In this document: positions 34,407-42,458 of the stretch, piece by piece | How the letters are laid out: each line of letters begins with the position of its first letter | Numbering within the stretch: the first letter of the stretch is position 1 | Assembly (NCBI RefSeq): GCF_017302985.1 | Contig: NZ_JAFIMU010000002.1 | Location: 806,001 to 870,000, forward strand | DNA from: Corallococcus macrosporus | Lineage (GTDB): Bacteria; Myxococcota; Myxococcia; Myxococcales; Myxococcaceae | Length of the DNA stretch: 64,000 nucleotides | Direction: 5' to 3' | Made by a program: the position numbers and the translations under genes | Notes under the pieces: generated by a model | Seen by the model: only the letters and a program-made list of their open reading frames with translations | The model's database searches: none | What the model was told of the DNA's origin: nothing

Positions 34407-35645
34407 TCAGGTCTCGTAGGCCGCGAAGCCGCGCGAGCGCAGCGTGCGCAGCAGGACGGTGAAGAGGAGGAATCCGAACGCCGCGCCCCCCATGACGGGC
34501 CGCACGCCCAGCCGGTCCGCGAGCGCGCCCTGCGACCACACGCCCACCGTGAAGCCGACGAAGAGCAGCATGGAGTTGAGGCTGGCGATGCGCGCCTGGA
34601 GCTCGCCGGACACGCGCGCCTGGCACAGCGTGGCCAGTCCCGTGAGCGTCAGCATGTACAGCGCCCCCAGCAGCAGCACCGCCGCCGTCGCCATCCCCAG
34701 CGATGGGGACCACCAGTACGCCGCCGCCACCGGGCCAATGAGCAGCAGGCTCACCTCCAAGAGCCTCGCGCGCCCCATCCGGTCCGCGAGCGTCCCCGCG
34801 CTCAGCGCCGCCAGGAGCGCGCCCGTGCCCTGCGCCGTCACCAGCATCGACGTGGCGCCCGCGTCCTGACCGAACACGCGGATGGCCATGACCGGCGCCA
34901 GCGCCGTGAACGGAGCGATGCAGATGGCGATGGCCAGCGTGCCGCCCATGGCCATGAGCAGCCCCTCGTCCGCCCGCGCCACCTGGAAGCCCCGAGCGAT
35001 GCCCGCCCACACGCCCTCCGGCACCGCGGGCTTCGCGGCGGCCGGAGCCCCCCGCACGCCCAGGAGCGCCAGCATCACCGCGCCGAAGGAGAGCGTGTTG
35101 AGCAGCAGCACCCAGCCGATGTCCGCGTGCGCGATGATCAGCGCCGCCAGCGCCGGACCGCAGATGCGCCCCAGGTTGGCCTGCGCCGAGTTGAGGCTGA
35201 GCGCGCTGTGCAGATCCTCCTTCGGCACCGAGACAGCGATGAGCGCGGAGAACGCGGGCATGAACAGCGTGACGGCGCATCCGTTGAGGAACGAGATGAC
35301 CGCCACCCACCGCACCGTGAGCCCGCCCGTGAAGGCCAGCGCCGCCAGCGTCCCCGCGAGCACCATCTGCACCAGCGCGCCCAGTGCCACCGTGCGCCGC
35401 CGGTCGAACCGGTCCCCCAGCGCGCCTCCCAGCGGCGAAAGCAGGATGGACGGCAGCCACGTCAGCGCCGCCACGCCGCCCGTCCACTCCGCCCGGCCCG
35501 TCACCTTCGTCACGTACACGCCCAGCGCCAGCACCTCCATCCACGTGCCGATGTTGGACAGCGCCGCGCCACCCCACAGGAAGGCGAAGTTGCGGTGCTT
35601 CAACGCGCGCAACGAGGACAGGCGAGGCGGTCGGGGCGTGGACAC
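34407..35645 (-). CDS. MFS exporter (EntS-like, MFS_3 family) in operon with the NRPS
   Basis: A 412-residue transporter with twelve predicted helices. The N-terminal block LKHRNFAFLWGGAALSNIGT and LGDRFDRRRT between helices 2 and 3 are typical of the MFS_3 group, which includes enterobactin exporter EntS. It ends 12 bases before the NRPS start on the same strand, so both belong to one operon and the transporter probably exports the peptide. Its start is a GTG at 35645. The promoter must lie within the 94 bases before the histidine-kinase gene stop; no clear core promoter was picked. Confidence 0.88.
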   Translation of the reverse strand: MSTPRPPRLSSLRALKHRNFAFLWGGAALSNIGTWMEVLALGVYVTKVTGRAEWTGGVAALTWLPSILLSPLGGALGDRFDRRRTVALGALVQMVLAGTLAALAFTGGLTVRWVAVISFLNGCAVTLFMPAFSALIAVSVPKEDLHSALSLNSAQANLGRICGPALAALIIAHADIGWVLLLNTLSFGAVMLALLGVRGAPAAAKPAVPEGVWAGIARGFQVARADEGLLMAMGGTLAIAICIAPFTALAPVMAIRVFGQDAGATSMLVTAQGTGALLAALSAGTLADRMGRARLLEVSLLLIGPVAAAYWWSPSLGMATAAVLLLGALYMLTLTGLATLCQARVSGELQARIASLNSMLLFVGFTVGVWSQGALADRLGVRPVMGGAAFGFLLFTVLLRTLRSRGFAAYET

Positions 35646-35739
35646 ACTCGCTTTCTAATTCACCGAGAGCGCCGGGTGTTCACGGACTTCTGTGCTGGGC
35701 GGGTTGGAGGGAATTGCGGCGGAAACGTGCAGTGCTGCT

Positions 35740-36816
35740 TCAGTTCCTCCGGGGCAGACGGAGGGTGAAGGTGGAGCCCTCGCCCAGGGTGGAGCGGGCG
35801 GAGAGCGAGCCGCCGTGCAGCCTGGCGAGCGAGGCCGCGATGAAGAGGCCCAGGCCGTGGCCGCGTCCCCGGTCCTCGTCCGCGCGCTGGAAGCGGTCGA
35901 AGACGTGGGGCAGGGCGCTGGCGGGGATGCCCACGCCCCAGTCGCGCACGTGGATGAGGACCAGGCCCGGGTTGATGGTCACGCCCACTTCGATGTGTCG
36001 CGAGGTGCCGCTGTACTTCACCGCGTTGGAGAGCAGGTTGTTGAGCACCTGGCGCAGCCGCTCCGCGTCCAGCATCAGCGGCTCCAGCGGCTCCCCGTCG
36101 CGGAAGGTGAAGTCCATCTCCGGCTGCAGTTCGCGCCATTCCTGGACGAGGTCCTGGAGGAAGGGCACCAGCGACGTGGGCGCGAGCTTCAGCTCCAGCT
36201 TGCCGTCCGCCAGCCGGGAGGCGTCCAGGATGGACGTCACCAGCCCGTTCATCCGGTCCAACTGGCGCAGGACGGCCTCCGCGGAGCGGCGCTCGTCCTC
36301 GATGCCGCGCTTCTGGACCTTGCGCAGCAAGAGCTGCGTGTTGAGCCGCGCGGAGCTGAGCGGCGTCTTCAGCTCGTGCGCCACCCAGTTGAGCATCTCC
36401 TCGCGCGCCAGGCTCACGGAGCTGGATGGCTCGCGCGCGGCCGGAGCGGCGTCCGTCCGCTGCGCCGCGCGGTACTGGAGCGCGTTGCTCACGGCCTGCT
36501 CGAAGGTGGACAGGTCCACCGGCTTCGCGAGGAAGGTCTGCGCCGCTTCACGGCCCTGGGGCCGCGCCGCGCTCAAGAGCAGGAAGGGCACGTCGGACAG
36601 CGTGGGCTCGGAGCGCATGGCGTGCAGGAGCTGCATGCCGGTGCGCCGGGGCATCATGTGGTCGCTGACCACCAGGTCCGGCGTCTCCGTGCGCGCCAGC
36701 AGCAGCGCCTCCTCGCCGTTGTGCGCGCGGATCACGCGGTGGCCCAGGTCCTCCACCACCTCGGAGAAGACCTCCAGGAGCGCCTCTTCATCCTCCGCGA
36801 TGAGGACCAGGCTCAT
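35740..36816 (-). CDS. Response regulator-histidine kinase hybrid
   Basis: A 358-residue signalling protein with the receiver first. REC spans residues 1-115 (acidic pair in IAEDEEALLE, phospho-acceptor D52 in VVSDHMMP, K98 in LAKPVD). A histidine-kinase dimerisation domain has H147 in WVAHELKTPLSS, followed by a HATPase_c domain (NNLLSNAVKYS, RDWGVGIP, GHGLGLFIA). There are no membrane segments, so it is cytosolic. Its start overlaps the stop of the KaiC-like gene in ATGA, tying the two into one unit. The kinase probably reads the state of the KaiC-like ATPase, as KaiC-linked kinases do in other bacteria; the output partner is unknown. Confidence 0.92.
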   Translation of the reverse strand: MSLVLIAEDEEALLEVFSEVVEDLGHRVIRAHNGEEALLLARTETPDLVVSDHMMPRRTGMQLLHAMRSEPTLSDVPFLLLSAARPQGREAAQTFLAKPVDLSTFEQAVSNALQYRAAQRTDAAPAAREPSSSVSLAREEMLNWVAHELKTPLSSARLNTQLLLRKVQKRGIEDERRSAEAVLRQLDRMNGLVTSILDASRLADGKLELKLAPTSLVPFLQDLVQEWRELQPEMDFTFRDGEPLEPLMLDAERLRQVLNNLLSNAVKYSGTSRHIEVGVTINPGLVLIHVRDWGVGIPASALPHVFDRFQRADEDRGRGHGLGLFIAASLARLHGGSLSARSTLGEGSTFTLRLPRRN

Positions 36817-38282
36817 TCACCCAGCCCTCCGATGCTGCTCCCCAGCGGGCGGGCCTGGCCTGTCAGCAGTCCCACTGCGGAGCGCACGGGCGCGAGCACC
36901 TTCACCCCGCTGTCCTTGATCTGGAACTCGCGCAGGTCGGCGGTGTACTCACTGTCCCGCATCTTGAGCACGGACAGGATGCGGTGCATCTGGCCGTGCA
37001 GCTCCACGTAGCGCAGGAGCAGCAGGTTCTCTCCCAGGATGGCCACCGGCGCGTCGTTGAAGTCCAGCTCCGTGCCGACGATCTTCGGCACCTCCCGGGT
37101 GAACAGGGAGGTGATGTTCCGGATGCGCAGCCGCATCGCGAGCGAGGCCATGAACATGCGCCGCCGCTCGGGGTCCAGGATGGACAGCTCCAGGTCCGTG
37201 AGCCCGTCCACCACCAGCCGCTGGACGCCGAGCGCGTCCACCTTGCGCAGGATGTCCCGGACGAGCACGTCCCCTTCCGCCTCCATGGGGGGCACGTAGT
37301 GGAAGAACAGCCGGGACTCCTCCAGCAGCGGGGTCACGTCCAGTCCCACGCGCCGTGCGCGCGCCGCGAGCATGGCGGGCGCGTCGAAGAAGGAGACGAA
37401 GAGCGACTTCTCCCCGTGGCGCGCGGCGTCCGCGGCGAAGTGCAGGGCGAGGATGGTCTTCCCGATGCCCATGCTGCCCGCGAGCATCGTGGTGCTGAGC
37501 TGCGGAAGCCCCCCGTGCATCAGCGCATCCAGCTCCGGCAGCCCGAAGCCCTTGCGAAGGAGCGTGGGGGGCTCGTCCTGGAAGGGCACCGGGGTGGCCT
37601 CCAGGCGCGGGATGAACTCCACGCCCTCCTCGTGGATGGTCATGGTGTGCTCACCGGTCAGGTGGGGCCGGCCGCGCAGCTTCACCACCTCCACCCGGCG
37701 CACCCGGCGCGAGCCGTGGGTCTGCACGGACAGGGACACGATGCCGTCCACCGTGGTGGCCTCCGGCAGCGCCATCAGCCGGTCCAGCGGGTACTCCGTG
37801 GTGAACAGGCCGATGCAGTTGCTGGCGGCCAGGCCGATGCCCAGCTCGTAGAGGAACTCGCGCAGCCGCGCCTCGTCCTGCCAGAGGTCCCGGATGGAGC
37901 GCAGCCCGTCGATGAAGAGCATGGCCGCGCCGCGCTCGCGCACCGTCTGCAGCAGCAGGTCCCGCGCTTCCTTGGGGCCCCGCTTGAGCGCGGAGTAGGC
38001 GCTGATGATGAAGATCTTCTCGCCCAGCAGCTCCGGCTTGAAGAAGTTGAAGCTGGACAGGGCCCCCATCAGCTTGTCGTGCGGCTCCGAGGTGACGGTC
38101 GCCAACACCACGGGGATGCCCCGCGCCGCGGCCTGGAAGGCCACCTGGCTGCACAGCACCGTCTTCCCGGATCCGGGCGTCCCGGTGACGATGAAGGACT
38201 GGCGCGGAGGGATGCCTCCGCCCAGGAGGACGTCGAAGCTGGGGATGCCGCTCTGGAAGAGGGCGGACTCACTGCTGGGCAT
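36813..38282 (-). CDS. Double-domain KaiC-like ATPase
   Basis: A 489-residue RecA-fold ATPase with two KaiC modules. Walker A motifs are GTPGSGKT (34-41) and GSMGIGKT (about 267-274). Between them is the KaiC-like KLRGRPHLTGEHTMTI block, and at the end ILSVLKMRDSEYTADLREFQI. By eye alignment, the KaiC autophosphorylation pair S431/T432 corresponds to Ala-Ile here (in PVAILGENLLLLRYVE). The EII catalytic EE is replaced in SFFDAP. It is thus likely a signalling ATPase and not a phosphorylating clock. No kaiA or kaiB is nearby. It is the first gene of a two-gene unit with the response regulator-kinase hybrid. Confidence 0.9.
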   Translation of the reverse strand: MPSSESALFQSGIPSFDVLLGGGIPPRQSFIVTGTPGSGKTVLCSQVAFQAAARGIPVVLATVTSEPHDKLMGALSSFNFFKPELLGEKIFIISAYSALKRGPKEARDLLLQTVRERGAAMLFIDGLRSIRDLWQDEARLREFLYELGIGLAASNCIGLFTTEYPLDRLMALPEATTVDGIVSLSVQTHGSRRVRRVEVVKLRGRPHLTGEHTMTIHEEGVEFIPRLEATPVPFQDEPPTLLRKGFGLPELDALMHGGLPQLSTTMLAGSMGIGKTILALHFAADAARHGEKSLFVSFFDAPAMLAARARRVGLDVTPLLEESRLFFHYVPPMEAEGDVLVRDILRKVDALGVQRLVVDGLTDLELSILDPERRRMFMASLAMRLRIRNITSLFTREVPKIVGTELDFNDAPVAILGENLLLLRYVELHGQMHRILSVLKMRDSEYTADLREFQIKDSGVKVLAPVRSAVGLLTGQARPLGSSIGGLGE

Positions 38283-38509
38283 TCCAGGTTCCGTCAGTCG
38301 GCGAGGAATTCATCGCGCGAGGCTTCCGCCGCTCGAAAGCGCGCGCCGGGACAAGATGCGCACGGCGAACAGGGCCCGCCCGAAGCGCCCTCCGTGTTGT
38401 TGCCGCATAACCGACACCTCCGGCGTGAGCCAGCCTTCCAGGCCCGCACCGGACGCGGAACGGCGTCGGGTGAACACCTCCGGCTCCTCAGGGAGCGGCC
38501 AGCCAGGCC

Positions 38510-39850
38510 TCAGCGCGAGGGCGTGGGGGGCGGCGCCGGGTCGCTCGCGCGGGCGGCGAAGCCCCGGGACCGCAGCAGCGCCACCGCCAGCCCCACCGCG
38601 CACACGCCGGAGACGTAGTGCGCGGGCGCGAGCGGGCTCTCTTTCATGGCCAGCGTGACGGCGAGCGGCGTGAGGCCGCCGAACAGCGCGTAGGCCACGT
38701 TGTAGGAGAACGACAGCCCGGAGAAGCGCACCGCCGGAGGGAAGGCGTGCACCATCACCGCGGGCACCACGCCCGCGACGCCCACGCAGAACCCCACGGC
38801 CGCGTAGAGCGGCACCAGGTGCTCCGGCGCGCTCGCCACGCCCCGGTAGAACAGCTGCGCGGCCACGAGCAGCACGCCCGAGCCGATGGCCATGGCCCGC
38901 GTCGCCCCCAGCCGGTCCGCCAGGAGCCCGTAGCAGACGCAGCCCACGGTGAGCGTGAGCGTGGCCACGCTGTTGGCCGCCAGCGCCCGCGCGGGCGGGA
39001 TGCCGTGCAACTGCTGCATCAGCGTGGGCGTCATCAGGATGACCACGACGATGCCCGCCGTCAGCACCCAGGTGAAGATCATGGACACGACGACGGCGGG
39101 CGCGTGGCCCTGGAGCGCGGCCTTGAGCGGCAGCTCCTTCACCAGCGCCTTGCGCTGACGCATCTCCTCGAAGACGGGCGTCTCCTGGAGCCAGCGGCGC
39201 AGGAACACGGCGAGGAAGCCGAACACGCCGCCCACGACGAAGGGCACGCGCCAGCCGTACGCCATCACCTGCTCCGGCGTGAACGCGGTGTTGACCGCCG
39301 TGGCCACCAGCGACCCCAGCAGGATGCCCAGCGTGAGCCCGGAGGTGAGCGTCCCGCACGCCAGCCCCACGCGGTGCTCCGGCACGTGCTCGGAGACGAA
39401 CACCCACGCGCCCGGCACCTCGCCGCCCACCGCCGCGCCCTGCAACAGCCGCAGCGTGAGCAGCAGGAGCGGCGCCGCGTACCCGGCGGTGGCGAACGTG
39501 GGCAGGAGGCCCATGCACAGCGTGGGCACCGACATCAGGAAGACGCTCAACGTGAACATCCGCTTGCGCCCGGTCCGGTCCCCGAAGTGGGCCATCACGA
39601 TGCCGCCCAGCGGCCGCGCCAGGTAGCCCGCCGCGAACAGGCCGAACGTCTGCAATTGCCGCAGCCACTCCGCCGTCTCCGGCGGGAAGAACAGCCGCCC
39701 CATCACCGCCGTGAAGAACACGAAGATGATGAAGTCATAGAACTCCAGCGCGCCCCCCAGCGCCGCCAGCCCCAGGGTGCGGATGTCCTGGGCGGACAGG
39801 GGACGGGGAGCGGTCAGCGGAGACGGGGCGTCGGAGGAGGAGGTCGCCAT
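38510..39850 (-). CDS. MFS transporter of the metabolite:H+ symporter (MHS) family
   Basis: A protein of about 446 residues with twelve membrane segments. Helix 1 has GGALEFYDFIIFVFF, the charged signature of MHS transporters (ProP, KgtP, citrate carriers), and the helix 2-3 loop has HFGDRTGRKRMF. The central cytoplasmic loop QETPVFEEMRQRKAL is also typical. The substrate is probably a small organic acid, betaine or amino acid; I cannot narrow it. The start at 39850 (MATSSS) was chosen for homology length; an earlier ATG at 39898 is possible. It is divergent from the Ser/Thr kinase gene, and the 227 bases on its other side hold no recognisable gene. Confidence 0.85.
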   Translation of the reverse strand: MATSSSDAPSPLTAPRPLSAQDIRTLGLAALGGALEFYDFIIFVFFTAVMGRLFFPPETAEWLRQLQTFGLFAAGYLARPLGGIVMAHFGDRTGRKRMFTLSVFLMSVPTLCMGLLPTFATAGYAAPLLLLTLRLLQGAAVGGEVPGAWVFVSEHVPEHRVGLACGTLTSGLTLGILLGSLVATAVNTAFTPEQVMAYGWRVPFVVGGVFGFLAVFLRRWLQETPVFEEMRQRKALVKELPLKAALQGHAPAVVVSMIFTWVLTAGIVVVILMTPTLMQQLHGIPPARALAANSVATLTLTVGCVCYGLLADRLGATRAMAIGSGVLLVAAQLFYRGVASAPEHLVPLYAAVGFCVGVAGVVPAVMVHAFPPAVRFSGLSFSYNVAYALFGGLTPLAVTLAMKESPLAPAHYVSGVCAVGLAVALLRSRGFAARASDPAPPPTPSR

Positions 39851-40017
39851 GCGCTTGAGGACCGGGAGGATATGCCGGGACACCCCCCCGGGCCCCATCC
39901 GTTACGTTGTTAAAGCGTATTCACCGTAAAACCTGTTGACACGGTGTGCGAAACTTGTGAGCCGAGCGTGTCACCGGTATCTTCCCGGAATTACGAGTTC
40001 CGTCCGGGGAGTACAAT

Positions 40018-41283
40018 TTGGACAGGGTTGACACCGCCACGCCGTCGCCGGCCGCCCCCGGAGTGGACATCCGCTTCGGCAAGTACCGCATGGTGCAGCG
40101 GCTGGCCGCGGGCGGCATGGCGCACATCTTCCTTGCGACCCTCGACGGGCCGGACGGCTTCTCCAAGGCGTGCGTCATCAAGCGCATCCTGCCGGAGTAC
40201 GCGAACCTGGAGCCCTTCGCGCGGATGTTCGCGGACGAGGCGAAGGTGGCGGCGCTGCTGACGCACCCGAACATCGTGCAGGTGTTCGACTTCGGGAAGA
40301 TCGACGGCCAGTACTACCTGGCGATGGAGTGGATTCAAGGCCAGTCGCTGGATCGCATCATGCGGCACGCGGCGGCGGCGAACATGCCGCTGGGCCCGCG
40401 CGTGACGGTGGACGTGGGCATCGCGATGTCGGACGCGCTGACGTACGCGCACGCGAAGACGCTGTCGGACGGGACGCCGCTGAAGCTGGTGCACCGGGAC
40501 ATCACGCCGGGCAACGTGCTGGTGTCGCGCGACGGCATCGTGAAGCTGGCGGACTTCGGCATCGTGAAGAGCTCCGTGAACCTGGAGCGCACGGTGGCCG
40601 GGGTGGTGAAGGGCAAGTACGCGTACATGTCCCCGGAGCAGATTACGAACCGGGAGCTGGACCACCGCTCGGACCTGTATTCGCTGGGCATCGTCCTCTA
40701 CGAGCTGTCCACGGGGCGCCGGCTGTTCAAGCGCGACACGATGGAGGCCACCATCGTGGCCGCGTCGCAGGGGGACGTGCCGCCGCCGTCGAGGGTGGCG
40801 CCGGGTTTCCCGCCGGAGCTGGAGCGCATCCTGCTCAAGCTGCTGGCGAAGGACCCCGCGCAGCGCCACCAGACGGCGCGCGAGCTGCACGACGACCTGG
40901 AGCGCTACCGCACGGCGCAGCACTGGACATCCGGTGGCCGGGAGCTGGCGACGCTGATGGCCACGCTCTTTCCGCCGGACGCCTCCGGCCGGGTGTCCAC
41001 CGCGGTGGCGGTGCCGGGCTCCATGCCGGGCTCGTCCAGCCTGGTGGGCTCGGGTGTCTCCAGCGCGCCGCAGGCGATGCCGGACCATGCGCTGGAGGTC
41101 CAGGAGTCCAGCGCGCTGGTGCCCACCGGCATGCTGCCCCGGAGCACCGGGACGGGCTCCACCACGGGCGTCATCCCGGCGCCGGAACAGCCGGCCGCGC
41201 CGGAGGCGTTCCCCTGGGCGCTGGCCGCGGCGGCGGGCGTGGCGCTGGCGGGCAGCGCGGTGTTCTGGCTGTTCATCGCGTGA
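40018..41283 (+). CDS. Membrane-anchored Hanks-type Ser/Thr protein kinase
   Basis: A 421-residue kinase. The catalytic domain spans about 20-300: GGMAHIFLA (glycine loop), CVIKRIL (lysine), VHRDITPGNVLVS with D161, LADFGIVKS, and YMSPEQI. It uses HRDITPGN, which is common in myxobacterial kinases, in place of HRDLKPEN. A flexible linker of about 90 residues follows, then a C-terminal membrane helix WALAAAAGVALAGSAVFWLFI. The start codon is TTG at 40018, unusual but with GGGGAG about 8 bases before it and no better alternative. A TTGACA -35-like hexamer lies at 39936-39941 without a clear -10. The PEGA protein and TonB-dependent receptor genes follow. Confidence 0.9.
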   Translation: MDRVDTATPSPAAPGVDIRFGKYRMVQRLAAGGMAHIFLATLDGPDGFSKACVIKRILPEYANLEPFARMFADEAKVAALLTHPNIVQVFDFGKIDGQYYLAMEWIQGQSLDRIMRHAAAANMPLGPRVTVDVGIAMSDALTYAHAKTLSDGTPLKLVHRDITPGNVLVSRDGIVKLADFGIVKSSVNLERTVAGVVKGKYAYMSPEQITNRELDHRSDLYSLGIVLYELSTGRRLFKRDTMEATIVAASQGDVPPPSRVAPGFPPELERILLKLLAKDPAQRHQTARELHDDLERYRTAQHWTSGGRELATLMATLFPPDASGRVSTAVAVPGSMPGSSSLVGSGVSSAPQAMPDHALEVQESSALVPTGMLPRSTGTGSTTGVIPAPEQPAAPEAFPWALAAAAGVALAGSAVFWLFIA

Positions 41284-41326
41284 AGGGCGGGCGCATCGTG
41301 TCGTCGTGGGAAGCGGGACAACGAAC

Positions 41327-42406
41327 GTGAAGAATCAGAAGACCTGGGTCGCCGTCATCCTGCTGGGCACCGTGGCCGTGAACGCCGGGGCGTACCTGAT
41401 GGTCCGCTCGCGCAAGGCCGCGCAGCCCGAGCCCGTCGCAGCGCGCCCTCCCGTCCCCACGCCCGACGTGGCCCCGCCGCCGCCGCCCGTGGCCGCGCCG
41501 TCGGAGGACGCGAACGCGGGGCTCGTCCGGGCGCTGCGCGCGTCGGGCCTGGCCGCGCTGGAGGACCGCGACTACGACCGCGCGGTGGCGCAGTTCACGG
41601 AGGCGCTCAAGCTGCGCCCCAACGACAAGGACAGCGATCTCACGCGCCTCTTGGGCATCGCCACCGACCTGCGCTCCCGCGGCCAGTCCCGCACCGCGCA
41701 GGCGCCCACGCCCCGGGAGCCGTCGCCCGGCCGCACGCCGCCCCGCACGCGCGCCGCGAAGCTCGCCGCCGCCCGGGCCGCGCGTGAGCAACAGCATGCC
41801 GCGGAGGCCGCTCCGCAGGAGGAGGCGAAGGGCGGGCTCCTGCTGGTGACGTCCACGCCGCCGGGCTTGGTGGTGATGGTGGACGGCAAGGCGCTGGACC
41901 TGACGCCCGCGCGGTTGCAGGTGTCCGCGGGCACGCACCGCGTGGTGCTCGCGCAGGGCGACCGCCGCCTGTACGAGGAGACGGTGGAGGTGGATGGGGA
42001 CTCGGTGCGCTCGCTCAACCGCGACCTCTCCGCGGAGCTGACGCCGTCCGCGCCCAGGCCGGCCCCGGTGCCCGTGGCGGCCGTGGGGCCCGCGTCGCCC
42101 CCCGCCGCGACCGCGTCGCCCGCGGGTGGGCCCGCCCCGGCCCCGCGCACGCCGGAGTCCACGACGCCGCCGGAACCGTCCGTGGCCAAGGCCGCAGTGG
42201 CGCAGCGGGGCGACCTGGAGGTGACGTCGCCCGGGCTCTACGGCGAGGTGTGGATCAACGGCCGGCCGTATGGTTTTCCGCCCATCTCCGCGCAGGCGCT
42301 GCCCTCCGGCCCCGCGCGCGTGGAGGTCCGCGTCAACGGCGAGGTGAAGCGGCGCATGACGGTGGAGGTCGAGCCGGGCCGCAGCACCCGCGTGCGTGTG
42401 AAGTGA
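41327..42406 (+). CDS. PEGA-domain protein with N-terminal membrane helix and TPR-like segment
   Basis: A 359-residue protein. An N-terminal membrane anchor (WVAVILLGTVAVNAGAYLMV) is followed by a proline-rich linker and one TPR-like unit (LAALEDRDYDRAVAQFTEALKLRP). Two PEGA-type beta repeats follow, near residues 175-240 (VTSTPPGLVVMVDG) and 290-355 (VTSPGLYGEVWING). The region between them is very rich in proline and alanine. PEGA proteins often sit beside Ser/Thr kinases in myxobacteria and are thought to act in the cell envelope. The GTG at 41327, 43 bases after the kinase stop, gives the expected MKNQKTW start. Confidence 0.8.
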   Translation: MKNQKTWVAVILLGTVAVNAGAYLMVRSRKAAQPEPVAARPPVPTPDVAPPPPPVAAPSEDANAGLVRALRASGLAALEDRDYDRAVAQFTEALKLRPNDKDSDLTRLLGIATDLRSRGQSRTAQAPTPREPSPGRTPPRTRAAKLAAARAAREQQHAAEAAPQEEAKGGLLLVTSTPPGLVVMVDGKALDLTPARLQVSAGTHRVVLAQGDRRLYEETVEVDGDSVRSLNRDLSAELTPSAPRPAPVPVAAVGPASPPAATASPAGGPAPAPRTPESTTPPEPSVAKAAVAQRGDLEVTSPGLYGEVWINGRPYGFPPISAQALPSGPARVEVRVNGEVKRRMTVEVEPGRSTRVRVK

Positions 42407-42458
42407 AATCAAGCTGATCCCCCCCGCATCCCCCCCTCTTTCGAGAAGGTTGTTTCGT

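Noticed and set aside
31620-35768. 1382-codon open frame antisense to the NRPS and exporter
   Set aside because: Typical of high-GC coding DNA where the opposite strand rarely holds stops; the NRPS frame has all domain motifs, the antisense frame none.
36813-38282. True circadian clock locus
   Set aside because: No kaiA or kaiB nearby and the KaiC phosphorylation residues appear replaced.
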